Assembly (NCBI GenBank): GCA_937904325.1
Contig: CALGTK010000470.1
Coordinates: 1-44,056 of the forward strand
Source of the DNA: an uncultured Planctomyces sp.
GTDB taxonomy: Bacteria > Planctomycetota > Planctomycetia > Planctomycetales > Planctomycetaceae
Length of the DNA: 44,056 bases
Direction: 5' to 3'
In this document: positions 27,034-35,333 of the stretch, in pieces
Layout of the letters: each line of letters starts with the position of its first letter
How positions within the stretch are numbered: the first letter of the stretch is position 1
Notes under the pieces: model-generated
What the model was told of the DNA's origin: nothing
What the model saw: only the letters and a program-made list of their open reading frames with translations
Databases searched by the model: none
Position numbers and translations under genes: made by a program

Positions 27034-27201
27034 AATCCGAAACACAATCTTCCATACACGCGGTCCTTCCGCGCGTCGAGTAGCATGGGGTTATACTTAT
27101 TCGTCAGAACCACTGCTATATGTGTTTTTGAGTGGGTGAGATGCGAGTTTGCTCTGAAATTCTTCGTAAGATCTCAGATCTCGCTCCGATCTTTGGGTGA
27201 T

Positions 27202-27768
27202 ATGGAATCTTTCGACCAACCAGCATCTACAAATCACAAAGCCTTTGTCCAGGCGCTGAACCGGTACGAGCGGGTGGTTCGTGCTTACATTCGAGGCGCC
27301 GGAATCTCACGGCCAGAAGACGTCGATGAGATTGTTCAGGAAGTCTCGTTGATAGCGTGGAGGAAGTTTGACCAGCTCAATGATGTGGACGAGTTCCCTC
27401 GCTGGGCCTGTGTCATTGCACGGCACCGCGTCCTGGAGTTTCGACGGAATAGATTCCGCGACCGGCTTATTCTGAATGAAAAGGTCTTTGACCTGCTTCT
27501 GGAAGAATCGCTGGACGAGACCGAGCAGCATGAGGCTCGACTTCGGCAACTGGAACGCTGCCTCGACGAATTGCCGCCGGCCAGTCGAAAGCTGGTCAAC
27601 GCCGCTTATAAAACGGGAGTGTCTATTGATGAGCTGGCTCGCTCCGCCGGGAAGAAGGCCAATGCCTTGTATCAACAGCTGTGGCGACTCCGTCAGCTTT
27701 TGCGGAAATGCGTCGAGGACGCCATGCAGAACGAAACCAATCCTTCGTCTCCATCTGTGTTGCCATGA
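27202..27768 (+). CDS. ECF sigma factor (Rhodopirellula/Verrucomicrobium type)
   Basis: 188 residues. Region 2 is visible as YERVVRAYIRGAGISRPEDV, DEIVQEVSLIAWRKFDQLND and FPRWACVIARHRVLEFRRNR, including the conserved 'D(E/D)xxQExxLxxW' core-binding helix. Region 4 is LRQLERCLDELPPASRKLVN, then GVSIDELARSAGKKANALYQ and QLWRLRQLLRKCV, the promoter −35 recognition helix-turn-helix. It would direct RNA polymerase to a specialised regulon, under control of the FecR protein encoded next. I chose the ATG at 27202 over one at 27085 because the sigma fold starts here and GGGTGAT lies just upstream. Its stop overlaps the FecR start (ATGA). Confidence 0.92.
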   Translation: MESFDQPASTNHKAFVQALNRYERVVRAYIRGAGISRPEDVDEIVQEVSLIAWRKFDQLNDVDEFPRWACVIARHRVLEFRRNRFRDRLILNEKVFDLLLEESLDETEQHEARLRQLERCLDELPPASRKLVNAAYKTGVSIDELARSAGKKANALYQQLWRLRQLLRKCVEDAMQNETNPSSPSVLP

Positions 27769-29318
27769 ATGAACCCGACCTGGAATTGATCCGCGACTAT
27801 CTGGATGGCCGCATCAGCCCGGAGAGGCTGGAGCGGTTTAACCGGCTTCTCGAAACTGATGCCGACGCCCGTGCCGAGTTCCGCGCCATGGCGACGCTGG
27901 AAGAAGGTCTTCGGGATCTCTCGGTTTCCAGCGAGTTCTCATTCCCTTACCACGGACCATTCGCGGCAGAGCACGAACCGAAACGACGCGCCGGACGCAG
28001 GTATCGATTGAAACATTTTGGAATCGCCGCACTCTTTCTGCTCTGCCTTGGTTTGAGTCTTTTGTTGTTGAACATGACCGATGGCGAAGACGAGTGGGCC
28101 GACGCGATTGCAAAGATCGAGTTTCTCAGCCAAGACGTCGCGTTTGATCCGGATCACCAGTTGCCCAACACGGAAGGCAGTTTGCTGGGCAAGGGCTGGG
28201 TCCAACTCGAACGTGGCCGCGTCAGGATCCTGTTCCGCAGCGGAGCCATGCTGGAGACGGAAGGACCGGCGGCACTGGGAATCGACACGCCAATGCGGGC
28301 CTATCTGGATTTTGGCAAGGTGATGGTACACGCGCCAGAATCCGGCAGAGATTTTGTCGTCGCAACGGAGTCAATGGAAGTCGTCGATCTGGGGACGCGA
28401 TTTGAGGTCCGTGTCGATCCGCAGTCACACGAATCGAAGGTCTCTGTAATCGAAGGTCTGGTCGATCTGCATCTTGGCAGTCGCGGAGCGGAACGCATGA
28501 TTCGTCCGCTGGAAGCCGGCTACGCTGCTCGTGTCAATGCGATTGGCGAGATCGTTGAGATCACGAGCGGCACCGGAACACTTCCGCAATTCGAGCCTGA
28601 TGAGCCTCAAATTCTGGCTCATTGGACGTTTGATGAAGATGAATTGGACGCTGACGGAACAGTCCGGGATTCGACCAGTCAGCAACTCGACGGAATTCTG
28701 CGTGCCGGACAGCATTCCGATCTCGTTCCGGGAGTGAGCGGTCAGGCGCTGGCGTTTAAAGACCAGAACGTTTCAGTCGATCTCGGCGAACACATGTCAA
28801 CGCTCGCTCAGTTGGACGCATTCACCTTCGCCACATGGGTGTGTGACTCAGGCGAACCGCTGGCCATCCTTTTTTCGCTCTCTGGGGATTCAGAGCAACA
28901 TCGCCTGCAGTTTTATCTATCAAGCAGGTTCGTTCGCTTCGGTTGGCAGGATGGCCTGCACTACGACTCAATCTCTGGTCGAGTCGATGGCTGGAACTCA
29001 GGCCAATGGTATCACGTGGCGGTTATTGCAGAGGGTAGCGTCGTCCGCTTGTATCGCGACGGTGAACTGCTTGCTTCTGGATCGATTGGTTCAAAAATTG
29101 GAACGCCGGTCAGTACTCCTTCGATGGTGAAGAACGCTTCCCACGCCTACCTCGGTCGACTGGATGATGGTCGCCAGGGTGATGCGACAGCGCACCAGTG
29201 GTTTAAGGGGCAGATGGACGACGCCCAAATCTATTCCGGTGCGGTTAGTCAGGACGTCATCCGATTTCTTTACGAACATCCTGGTAAAATCTGGAGCACC
29301 GAAGAGCCGCTTCGGTAA
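27765..29318 (+). CDS. FecR-domain membrane protein with C-terminal LamG domain
   Basis: 517 residues. An N-terminal cytoplasmic part (ELIRDYLDGRISPERLERFN) has the helical pattern of anti-sigma/FecR N-termini, followed by one transmembrane helix (about 85–104, FGIAALFLLCLGLSLLLLNM). The FecR domain (about 130–255) reads KGWVQLERGRVRILFRSGAM, then GPAALGIDTPMRAYLDFGKV and VVDLGTRFEVRVDPQSHESK. A concanavalin/LamG-type domain ends the protein: HWTFDEDELDADGTVRDSTS, FTFATWVCDSGEPLAILFSL and GQMDDAQIYSGAVSQDVIRF. It likely senses a surface ligand, perhaps glycan, and controls the ECF sigma factor whose gene ends within its start codon. Confidence 0.92.
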   Translation: MNEPDLELIRDYLDGRISPERLERFNRLLETDADARAEFRAMATLEEGLRDLSVSSEFSFPYHGPFAAEHEPKRRAGRRYRLKHFGIAALFLLCLGLSLLLLNMTDGEDEWADAIAKIEFLSQDVAFDPDHQLPNTEGSLLGKGWVQLERGRVRILFRSGAMLETEGPAALGIDTPMRAYLDFGKVMVHAPESGRDFVVATESMEVVDLGTRFEVRVDPQSHESKVSVIEGLVDLHLGSRGAERMIRPLEAGYAARVNAIGEIVEITSGTGTLPQFEPDEPQILAHWTFDEDELDADGTVRDSTSQQLDGILRAGQHSDLVPGVSGQALAFKDQNVSVDLGEHMSTLAQLDAFTFATWVCDSGEPLAILFSLSGDSEQHRLQFYLSSRFVRFGWQDGLHYDSISGRVDGWNSGQWYHVAVIAEGSVVRLYRDGELLASGSIGSKIGTPVSTPSMVKNASHAYLGRLDDGRQGDATAHQWFKGQMDDAQIYSGAVSQDVIRFLYEHPGKIWSTEEPLR

Positions 29319-29468
29319 CTCGAAATCAGCAACCTGCCAATTATTGAATTCGCACCACGCAGAATAACTATGACCCGAATGCCCGTGATAAATGCTGTAG
29401 CGAAACTCCCCGAGAGTTTCGGCATGTCCGGAAATCGAAAGCCCTGGCGACTTTCGTTACCTTCGCAC

Positions 29469-31907
29469 ATGAAACTTCTAATCGCGTTTCTCCTGATCTT
29501 CTCGCCGCTTGCGGTGACTCATGTTGCCGAAGCGTCCGGGGCAGAGACGACTTTGAACAGCAAGCTTCTTGGCCAGTTCCTGCAGAAACACTGCTTTCGT
29601 TGCCACGGGGCCCAGGAGCAGAACGGCAGCGCTCGATTTGATACGCTCGATTACGCGATCTCGAACAAGGTTGAGGCGTTGCACTATCAGGACGTACTCG
29701 ATGTTCTCAACGGCGGTGATATGCCACCAGAAGACGAGCCGCAGCCGTCGAATGCTGAACTGGAAGTTGTGATCGGCGAACTTACGGAAGGCTTGTTTAA
29801 AGCACGCAAGAGGCTTGCTTCCAACGGCGGCAAGGTGGTGATGCGGCGTCTTAACCGCCGGGAGTACGCCGCCACAATTCGTCACCTGTTCGGCTTCGAA
29901 CCGCCCCGTCAGAGGGTTCCTCCCGACGACGATGTGGTCAACTTCGACACCGTGGGAAGCCGCCAGTTTTTTACGACGGCGCATTTCGATGAATACTACG
30001 GTTTGGCGCAGGAAGTGTTGCGGGAAGGCTTTAAATGGGCTGGGGTGCGTGAGGCTGTCCAAATCAGGGTGGAGCAACCCGAGAACTTTTGGAATAGAAG
30101 TTTCCGCAATAATCTCAAGAGTTGGAAAGGGCAGACCGGCAAGGTCGTGCGGCTCTCTAAGATGCGAGAGAAGTATCTCGCACGGCCCATGGTGAAAAGT
30201 GGTGTCTACCTCGATGAACCCTTACGGCACCTCAGTTTCGGACCGGCAGTTGATCCTCGCGGTAGTTACCGGATTCGAGTCACGGCCGGCGTTGAAGGAG
30301 AAGTGGCGCCATTTCGACGATTCATAAAGTTGAATATTGGTCAGGACGTTCTGGCCATACTCCACATCGACGGAACGCCCGAAGACCCTACCGAAAGTGT
30401 CGTTGAGATTCCTCGTCCAGCTCTGCTGGGCCGTCGGCTGGGTGGTCGTGTCAGCGAGGATCGTACGGGGGCCTGGCTTTCACACTATCTGAACTTTCTG
30501 GAGCGTACAGGAGAGATCAAGAAGGGTGGTGCGAAGAGTCAGGGGCTCATCTGGATCGACTCATTCAGTGTCGAAGGTCCGTTCTATCCTGAAGGACGCA
30601 GTTTCTTCGATGCGTTGCTCTGCCCTGCCGAGCCATCGTCGGAGCAACGGTCGACAATCGTCTGGAGCGACGCCAATGCCCGTGAGCTGATCGAACGGTT
30701 CACATGGGAAGCATTTCGCCGCCGCGACCCCGCGCCGGAGTACATCGACGAACTCGCCTCATACTTCCAGAAGCAGAGAGACAAAGGCAAAGCGTTCCAG
30801 GCGGCAATGGTTGACACACTCGCCGTTGTCATGGCATCGCCGGGCTTTCTCTATCTCAATGAGGAAGCAATTTCTGACTCGGATTCTCGCATGTTGGCTC
30901 CACGGGAGATCGCGATCCGGGTGGCCTGTTTTCTCACCAGCGGACCGCCGGATGAACAGCTCTATCGGGCAGTGGAATCAGGTGCGATGTCAAATCGGGA
31001 CGCCTTTCACCGTGAAGTCGATCGATTGCTTGAAGGGCCAAAGAGTCGAAGATTTGCTGCAGCCCTGGCCAGGCAATGGGCCGATTTCACTCGCCTGGAC
31101 GGCATCTCGGTGTCGGACAAAAAGTATCCCGCATACACCTCGGGACTGCGTCATTCCATGAAGCAGGAAGTGATTGCGTTTTTCCATACGCTGATCGAAC
31201 AGAATCTGTCGGTGTCGAATTTGATCAAGTCCGACTTTGCTACTGTGAACGCCCAGTTGGCCGTTCACTACGGGATTCCCGGCGTCACGACCAACGAGTT
31301 CAAGCCAGTCACACTGCCCGCCGATTCACCTCGCGGCGGCTATCTGACACAAGGTGCGTTTCTCGTCGCCGGGTCCAATGGCGAACGCACATCCCCGGCG
31401 GTTCGCGGGATGCTGTTAATGAGTCGGTTTCTCAACTCGCCGCCAGCACCGCCACCGCCGAACGTGCCGGAACTCGGCTCAGACGTCGATGGTCCCACAA
31501 CGAATCGCAAACTCGTCGAACTTCATCAGACCAGAGCCCAATGTGCATCCTGTCATCGCAAGATGGACACCATCGGTCTGGCGTTGGAGAACTTCGACCT
31601 CCTTGGTCGCCACCGCGAAGTCGAAATGGTGTGGCGGGACAAAGTACCCGTGCTGATTTCGGGATCGATGCCCGGAGGCAAACCCTTTAACAGCTTGTCA
31701 GAGTTCCAGGCGACCATGCTGGAACACGACGAGGACCTGGCCCGGAACATGGTCGAATCGCTGCTGGTTTACGCCATGGGGCGAGACATCGAGTTTACGG
31801 ACGAGCTCCATATCAAAAGCATCATGACACAGCTGCGGCCTGACGGCTTCCGTATGAAAGACATGATCCACGCCGTCGCGAGTAGTCCCCTGTTTCTACA
31901 AAACTAA
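29469..31907 (+). CDS. PSCyt1/PSD3/PSD4/PSCyt3/PSD2 protein, second copy
   Basis: 812 residues with a signal peptide MKLLIAFLLIFSPLAVTHVA. A PSCyt1 motif CFRCH lies at 42–46 with the following NGSARFDTLDYAI and GGDMPPEDEPQPS. DUF1587 is RRLNRREYAATIRHLFGFEP. A DUF1595-like helix set is followed by DUF1592 (REIAIRVACFLTSGPPDEQL, FAAALARQWADFTRLDGIS). DUF1588 is GGYLTQGAFLVAGSNGERTS with CASCHRKMDTIGLALENFD near 692, and DUF1585 ends VYAMGRDIEFTDEL…ASSPLFLQN. An in-frame ATG at 29370 would add 33 residues without signal-peptide character. It lies downstream of the sigma/FecR pair, its probable regulators, and upstream of its DUF1552 partner. Confidence 0.92.
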   Translation: MKLLIAFLLIFSPLAVTHVAEASGAETTLNSKLLGQFLQKHCFRCHGAQEQNGSARFDTLDYAISNKVEALHYQDVLDVLNGGDMPPEDEPQPSNAELEVVIGELTEGLFKARKRLASNGGKVVMRRLNRREYAATIRHLFGFEPPRQRVPPDDDVVNFDTVGSRQFFTTAHFDEYYGLAQEVLREGFKWAGVREAVQIRVEQPENFWNRSFRNNLKSWKGQTGKVVRLSKMREKYLARPMVKSGVYLDEPLRHLSFGPAVDPRGSYRIRVTAGVEGEVAPFRRFIKLNIGQDVLAILHIDGTPEDPTESVVEIPRPALLGRRLGGRVSEDRTGAWLSHYLNFLERTGEIKKGGAKSQGLIWIDSFSVEGPFYPEGRSFFDALLCPAEPSSEQRSTIVWSDANARELIERFTWEAFRRRDPAPEYIDELASYFQKQRDKGKAFQAAMVDTLAVVMASPGFLYLNEEAISDSDSRMLAPREIAIRVACFLTSGPPDEQLYRAVESGAMSNRDAFHREVDRLLEGPKSRRFAAALARQWADFTRLDGISVSDKKYPAYTSGLRHSMKQEVIAFFHTLIEQNLSVSNLIKSDFATVNAQLAVHYGIPGVTTNEFKPVTLPADSPRGGYLTQGAFLVAGSNGERTSPAVRGMLLMSRFLNSPPAPPPPNVPELGSDVDGPTTNRKLVELHQTRAQCASCHRKMDTIGLALENFDLLGRHREVEMVWRDKVPVLISGSMPGGKPFNSLSEFQATMLEHDEDLARNMVESLLVYAMGRDIEFTDELHIKSIMTQLRPDGFRMKDMIHAVASSPLFLQN

Positions 31908-31936
31908 TGAATACATCGGACACAGATTCCCGATAG

Positions 31937-31996
31937 AACCCGACGCGTAAGCGAGGGATGTCAAACTGCGACGGTCCCTCGCTTACGCGTCGGGTT
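31937..31996. repeat. Perfect 22-bp inverted repeat (REP-like palindrome)
   Basis: The arms 31937–31958 and 31975–31996 are exact reverse complements of 22 bases around a 16-nt loop. The core is CGACGCGTAAGCGAGGGA. It sits between the PSCyt/PSD and DUF1552 genes, 30 nt after the stop of the first. Similar 'TAAGCGAGGGA' palindromes are, to my recollection, scattered between genes in planctomycete genomes, so this is probably a dispersed element. It could also act as an mRNA-stabilising hairpin or attenuator between the two genes. No T-tract follows on either strand. Confidence 0.85.
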
Positions 31997-32010
31997 ACCT
32001 CGCTTCAACC

Positions 32011-33330
32011 ATGAGTAATAATACGATGTCCACAATAGTCACCGATCCCGTCTCACGCCGTTCGCTCCTGCGTCAGGGCGCCTACTGCCTGGCAATGCCG
32101 TTTCTGGATTCAATCGCTCGTGCTGCACCTGCCGCGTCCGTTCCAAAACGAATGATCTTCCTCGGTGGTGGCTACGGCTTCACCGACGCGTATCACGAGA
32201 AAGGCAATAGTTTTTTCCCGAGCGAAACCGGGCGTTTTTCATCCATCGGACTGAGTAGTGGAATGAAACTGCTGGAAAGACATCAGGAAGACCTGACCAT
32301 GGTTTCCAACCTGACCAATCCTGGGGTCGGTAATCCACATGGCGGCAGCGAGGGCTATCTGAACTGTGGAAGCTATCGCGAACATGAGGCTGCGATCTCG
32401 TGCGATCAACTCGCCGCCAGGACCATCGGGAAAGACACCCGGTTTACATCATTGGTGTTGACCGCCCGTGAGCCAATTCCCGGTCAGGGCGCCGGCCACG
32501 GAAGTGGTTATTCTCTGTCCGCGGATGACCGGGGACGCTCTCTGCCGGGGATCCCTTCGCCGCTGCAGCTGTATCGCACGCTCTTTGCCCAGAAAGGCGA
32601 TTCTCCCGAGCAACTCCTGGAACGCCTCGACAACCGACAGAGTATCCTCGACCTGGTTCGCATTGATAGCAGTACAGTCCGACGCACTCTCGCACACGAG
32701 GATGCAGTCAAACTGGATGAATACTTCACCAGCATCCGCGAGATCGAAACGAGTCTGAAGCGAGAGGAGCAGTGGGCCACCAGGCCGAAAATGGAACCGC
32801 CGTTCGAGGAGCCCGGCGCCGGACTTACCGGCGAAAAGGAGATCCGCCTGATGCTGGACATGCTGGTTCTCGCTCTTCAGACAGACATGACGCGCATCGC
32901 TTCCTATCGTCTGCCCGTCTGCTCATTGATCACAAGTCTGGGCATCAATCTGAGTCCACACACGCTCAGCCACTACGGTTCTTCGCCCTCAGCCCGCGCT
33001 GCTTCCGAAACCCGGGACAGGAAGCTGATGGAGCTGTTTGCCTGGTTCCTCGACCGACTCAAGGAAACCAAAGACAAGGACGGCCGACGCCTCTACGACA
33101 GTTGCATCGTGAGCTACGGAAGCAACCTCAGAGCCGGCCATGGATTGCAAAGCCTGCCCGCGCTGCTGTCTGGCGGTGGCACAGAACGCATCAAACACGG
33201 ACGCCACATCATTCTGCCGAAAGAAAACACATCCCTCGCGAATTACTGGCTGACTCTACTCCAGCAGGCCGGGATAGAAACACCACAATTCCACTACAGC
33301 ACGGACGCGGTTACGGAGTTGCTATCGTAA
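32011..33330 (+). CDS. DUF1552 family protein, second copy, with Tat-like signal
   Basis: 439 residues. The N-terminus has SRRSLLRQGAYCLAMPFLDS, a twin-arginine-like signal, so the protein is probably exported folded. The body matches DUF1552: PKRMIFLGGGYGFTDAYHEK, NPHGGSEGYLNCGSYREHEA, ISCDQLAARTIGKDTRF, a helical middle with LDNRQSILDLVRIDSSTVRR, and a C-terminal SYGSNLRAGHGLQSLPALLS with GRHIILPKENTSLANYWLTL. Function is unknown; it is the likely partner of the PSCyt/PSD protein encoded 103 nt upstream. An in-frame ATG at 32026 is an alternative start. It is the last gene of the rightward sigma–FecR–cytochrome cluster; no clear terminator follows. Confidence 0.9.
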   Translation: MSNNTMSTIVTDPVSRRSLLRQGAYCLAMPFLDSIARAAPAASVPKRMIFLGGGYGFTDAYHEKGNSFFPSETGRFSSIGLSSGMKLLERHQEDLTMVSNLTNPGVGNPHGGSEGYLNCGSYREHEAAISCDQLAARTIGKDTRFTSLVLTAREPIPGQGAGHGSGYSLSADDRGRSLPGIPSPLQLYRTLFAQKGDSPEQLLERLDNRQSILDLVRIDSSTVRRTLAHEDAVKLDEYFTSIREIETSLKREEQWATRPKMEPPFEEPGAGLTGEKEIRLMLDMLVLALQTDMTRIASYRLPVCSLITSLGINLSPHTLSHYGSSPSARAASETRDRKLMELFAWFLDRLKETKDKDGRRLYDSCIVSYGSNLRAGHGLQSLPALLSGGGTERIKHGRHIILPKENTSLANYWLTLLQQAGIETPQFHYSTDAVTELLS

Positions 33331-33389
33331 ACGAGACTGTGAACAGAATCTGAATTCAGTACTCTGCTGCAAAAATTGCGACTTGCAGA

Positions 33390-33884
33390 TCAGTTCTGCT
33401 CGCCCGCAGCAGCCGTCGGAACGACGAAGCTCATGTGCAGTTCGGCGTGTCGGACGTGCAGGTTCATCCATTCTTCGCTGGCCATCTTGCCGAAGAACGG
33501 GTGATCGGCGAGCGGAGTTTCCGTCTCAAATCGTTTAATCGCCGCTAGAACTTTCGGAAGAGCGTCGTCCATCGTGCACTCTTCCGACGGCAGGTACGAC
33601 GCGAACTTCTTCGGCAGATTGAATCCTGGCTTCATCTCTTTGGTCAGGATCGAATTCTTGACCATCGGCCCGACGAACCACCTCACGAAGAACGAAGCCT
33701 TGAATGGAAATCCGTCGATCGACGCGTTCAACGCACTAGCCAGGTGATCCAGAATCTGGGCAAAACTCCATTTCCCAACGGTGACGGACGATCCGGCGGC
33801 AAGTGCTTCGATGTCAGCCCGGACTTCGTCCAGAGTCGCGAACTCGATGCTTCGGCGTTGAGTTTGCTCGGCGGTGGTCGTCAT
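33390..33884 (-). CDS. DUF1569 family protein (DinB-like fold)
   Basis: 164 residues, the usual length of DUF1569. Typical segments are FATLDEVRADIEALAAG, KWSFAQILDHLASALNASID with the first conserved His, a middle GFPFKASFFVRWFVGPMVKN with the aromatic-rich patch, and FFGKMASEEWMNLHVRHAEL ending in HMSFV, which carries the other His residues. DinB-like four-helix proteins often bind a metal through three histidines, but no activity is known for this family. There is no signal peptide. It precedes hemD in the direction of transcription only by coordinate order; a 97-nt gap separates them. Confidence 0.88.
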   Translation of the reverse strand: MTTTAEQTQRRSIEFATLDEVRADIEALAAGSSVTVGKWSFAQILDHLASALNASIDGFPFKASFFVRWFVGPMVKNSILTKEMKPGFNLPKKFASYLPSEECTMDDALPKVLAAIKRFETETPLADHPFFGKMASEEWMNLHVRHAELHMSFVVPTAAAGEQN

Positions 33885-33981
33885 GGATTCTCACTTCGCG
33901 GATTGCAACCGCGGGGCTGGATATTCAGGGGCTGTTCAGGAATAGAACTGGATTGTAGCGCCGGGCGGTCGATCAGGCGAG

Positions 33982-34860
33982 TTATCTCGCACGGCAACTT
34001 TCCAGCAAATCAGGAGCTGCCTGCAGAGCCTCTCGAACCAGATGCCCCATGTGCGGATGCTCCGGCTGAAAGTCGACCGGCAGACCGCATTCCACAATCC
34101 GCTCGCTGGCCGTCGGACCGATCGACGCCACGACGCACTTCCGAGCCGCCGCCAGCCAATCGTCCTTTCGCCCCCTCAAATCGGCGATTTGCAGAACGTG
34201 AACCATATGTTGAGCGGTCGTTAAGAGAACGACGTCGAATTCACCTCGAATAGTCGCTTCGATCGCGGCTTCAACGTGCGAGGTGTCGTCAGGCAACGCC
34301 CATTTGTAAATCGGCACTGGAAGAATCTCGGCGCCCAGAGTTTCGAGTTCCGAGTACAGCTCAAAAGCCGGCTGACCGTACTCCTGCACGGCAATCCGAC
34401 AGTTGCTCAGCGGCTTGACGTTGGCGTGGTCGCCGGTCACGACTGTTGCCCGTTCGGACTCAGCGACTTCCAGTACGGACTTAACAACCTCGTGCCACGT
34501 GTTTGGCTCTGCAGCCCGAGCATCAACTCGAACGTTCCATTTACGCAGCACGGCAAACGGCTTCGGACCTCGAACGACAATCCCGCACTGCTGAATCAGC
34601 TCCAGCAGTTCCTCGCGAGAATGCTCCGTCTCGATAGCCGCAGCAAGAGCTTCCGCACCCACCCCCGTCAGAAAAACAAGCAGATCAAGCGAGCCCTCAG
34701 TCAGGCGTTCGTAAAACGTCCGGATCTCCTCCGTCATCCCCAGTGTGACTTCCTTCATCGCCGGAGCGATCGTTGCGGAGGCACCGTTACGTTCAATCAG
34801 CGAACGCATCTCGTCGCCCTTCCGCGACTCGAAAGAAAGAACTCGCAACAGTAGGGTCAT
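33982..34860 (-). CDS. hemD: Uroporphyrinogen-III synthase
   Basis: 292 residues, slightly longer than typical (about 250). HemD closes the linear tetrapyrrole hydroxymethylbilane into uroporphyrinogen III with inversion of ring D, in the cytoplasm. The sequence is as divergent as HemD usually is. The recognisable parts are LLRVLSFESRKGDEMRSLIE (domain 1 start), LDLLVFLTGVGAEALAAAIE ('FTSxNGV' equivalent), NCRIAVQEYGQPAFELYSEL (domain linker) and GEFDVVLLTTAQHMVHVLQI, then KCVVASIGPTASERIVECGL near the C-terminus. I chose the ATG at 34860, which lies 2 nt after the stop of the broken DUF6678-like gene. Other haem-pathway genes are not in the window. Confidence 0.8.
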   Translation of the reverse strand: MTLLLRVLSFESRKGDEMRSLIERNGASATIAPAMKEVTLGMTEEIRTFYERLTEGSLDLLVFLTGVGAEALAAAIETEHSREELLELIQQCGIVVRGPKPFAVLRKWNVRVDARAAEPNTWHEVVKSVLEVAESERATVVTGDHANVKPLSNCRIAVQEYGQPAFELYSELETLGAEILPVPIYKWALPDDTSHVEAAIEATIRGEFDVVLLTTAQHMVHVLQIADLRGRKDDWLAAARKCVVASIGPTASERIVECGLPVDFQPEHPHMGHLVREALQAAPDLLESCRAR

Positions 34861-34862
34861 GA

Positions 34863-35315
34863 TCAAGTCTTCTGTGTCTCCGGCGCCAAGTCGTCTAAAC
34901 CTTCGAGCGATTTTGGCAGGTAGCCGTGCAGTCGCACAATGTGCCCAACCACGTCGTAGCAAAATCCAACTTCATCAACAAACTGTAATTTCCACGATGA
35001 CTGATCAATGGTTTCGTGCTTCAGTGCGTATCCCGGAAACCGGTCTTTCAAGCAGTTGATGTCCAACCATTCAACAAACATCATCGGCAAAGGCAAGTGG
35101 TACCATCACTCAGCATCCCACCAGGAAATTGGACCGTCGAAACATTTGCAGCGATAACGTGGAACCCAACCATCTCGCAGCCTCATGGTATCGATCAGCC
35201 GACCCCATTTGACGTCGTTCGCAGCCCGCGTGAGGCCGCGTTGATTGATCACGCGGCGGATGCGTTTCTTATCGTCGTCGCTTCCAGAATCTGGTTGCGG
35301 AGACGTTTCAGACAT
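34863..35315 (-). pseudogene. DUF6678-like gene interrupted by an in-frame TGA
   Basis: Two pieces share the same frame. The first runs from MSETSPQPDSGSDDDKKRIR through NDVKWGRLIDTMRLRDGWVP to GPISWWDAE, then a TGA at 35106–35108. Reading on gives WYHLPLPMMFVEWLDINCLK and ends LHGYLPKSLEGLDDL…TQKT with a stop 2 nt before hemD. The continuous 150-codon frame and the 'KWxxLxxxM…IEWLDI…' pattern fit the DUF6678 family, as far as I recall it. The TGA could be a TGG-to-TGA nonsense change in a Trp-Tyr pair, a sequencing error, or rarely a readthrough. No frameshift is present, so the break looks recent. Confidence 0.7.
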
Positions 35316-35333
35316 CGGCCAATCCGTTTCTGG

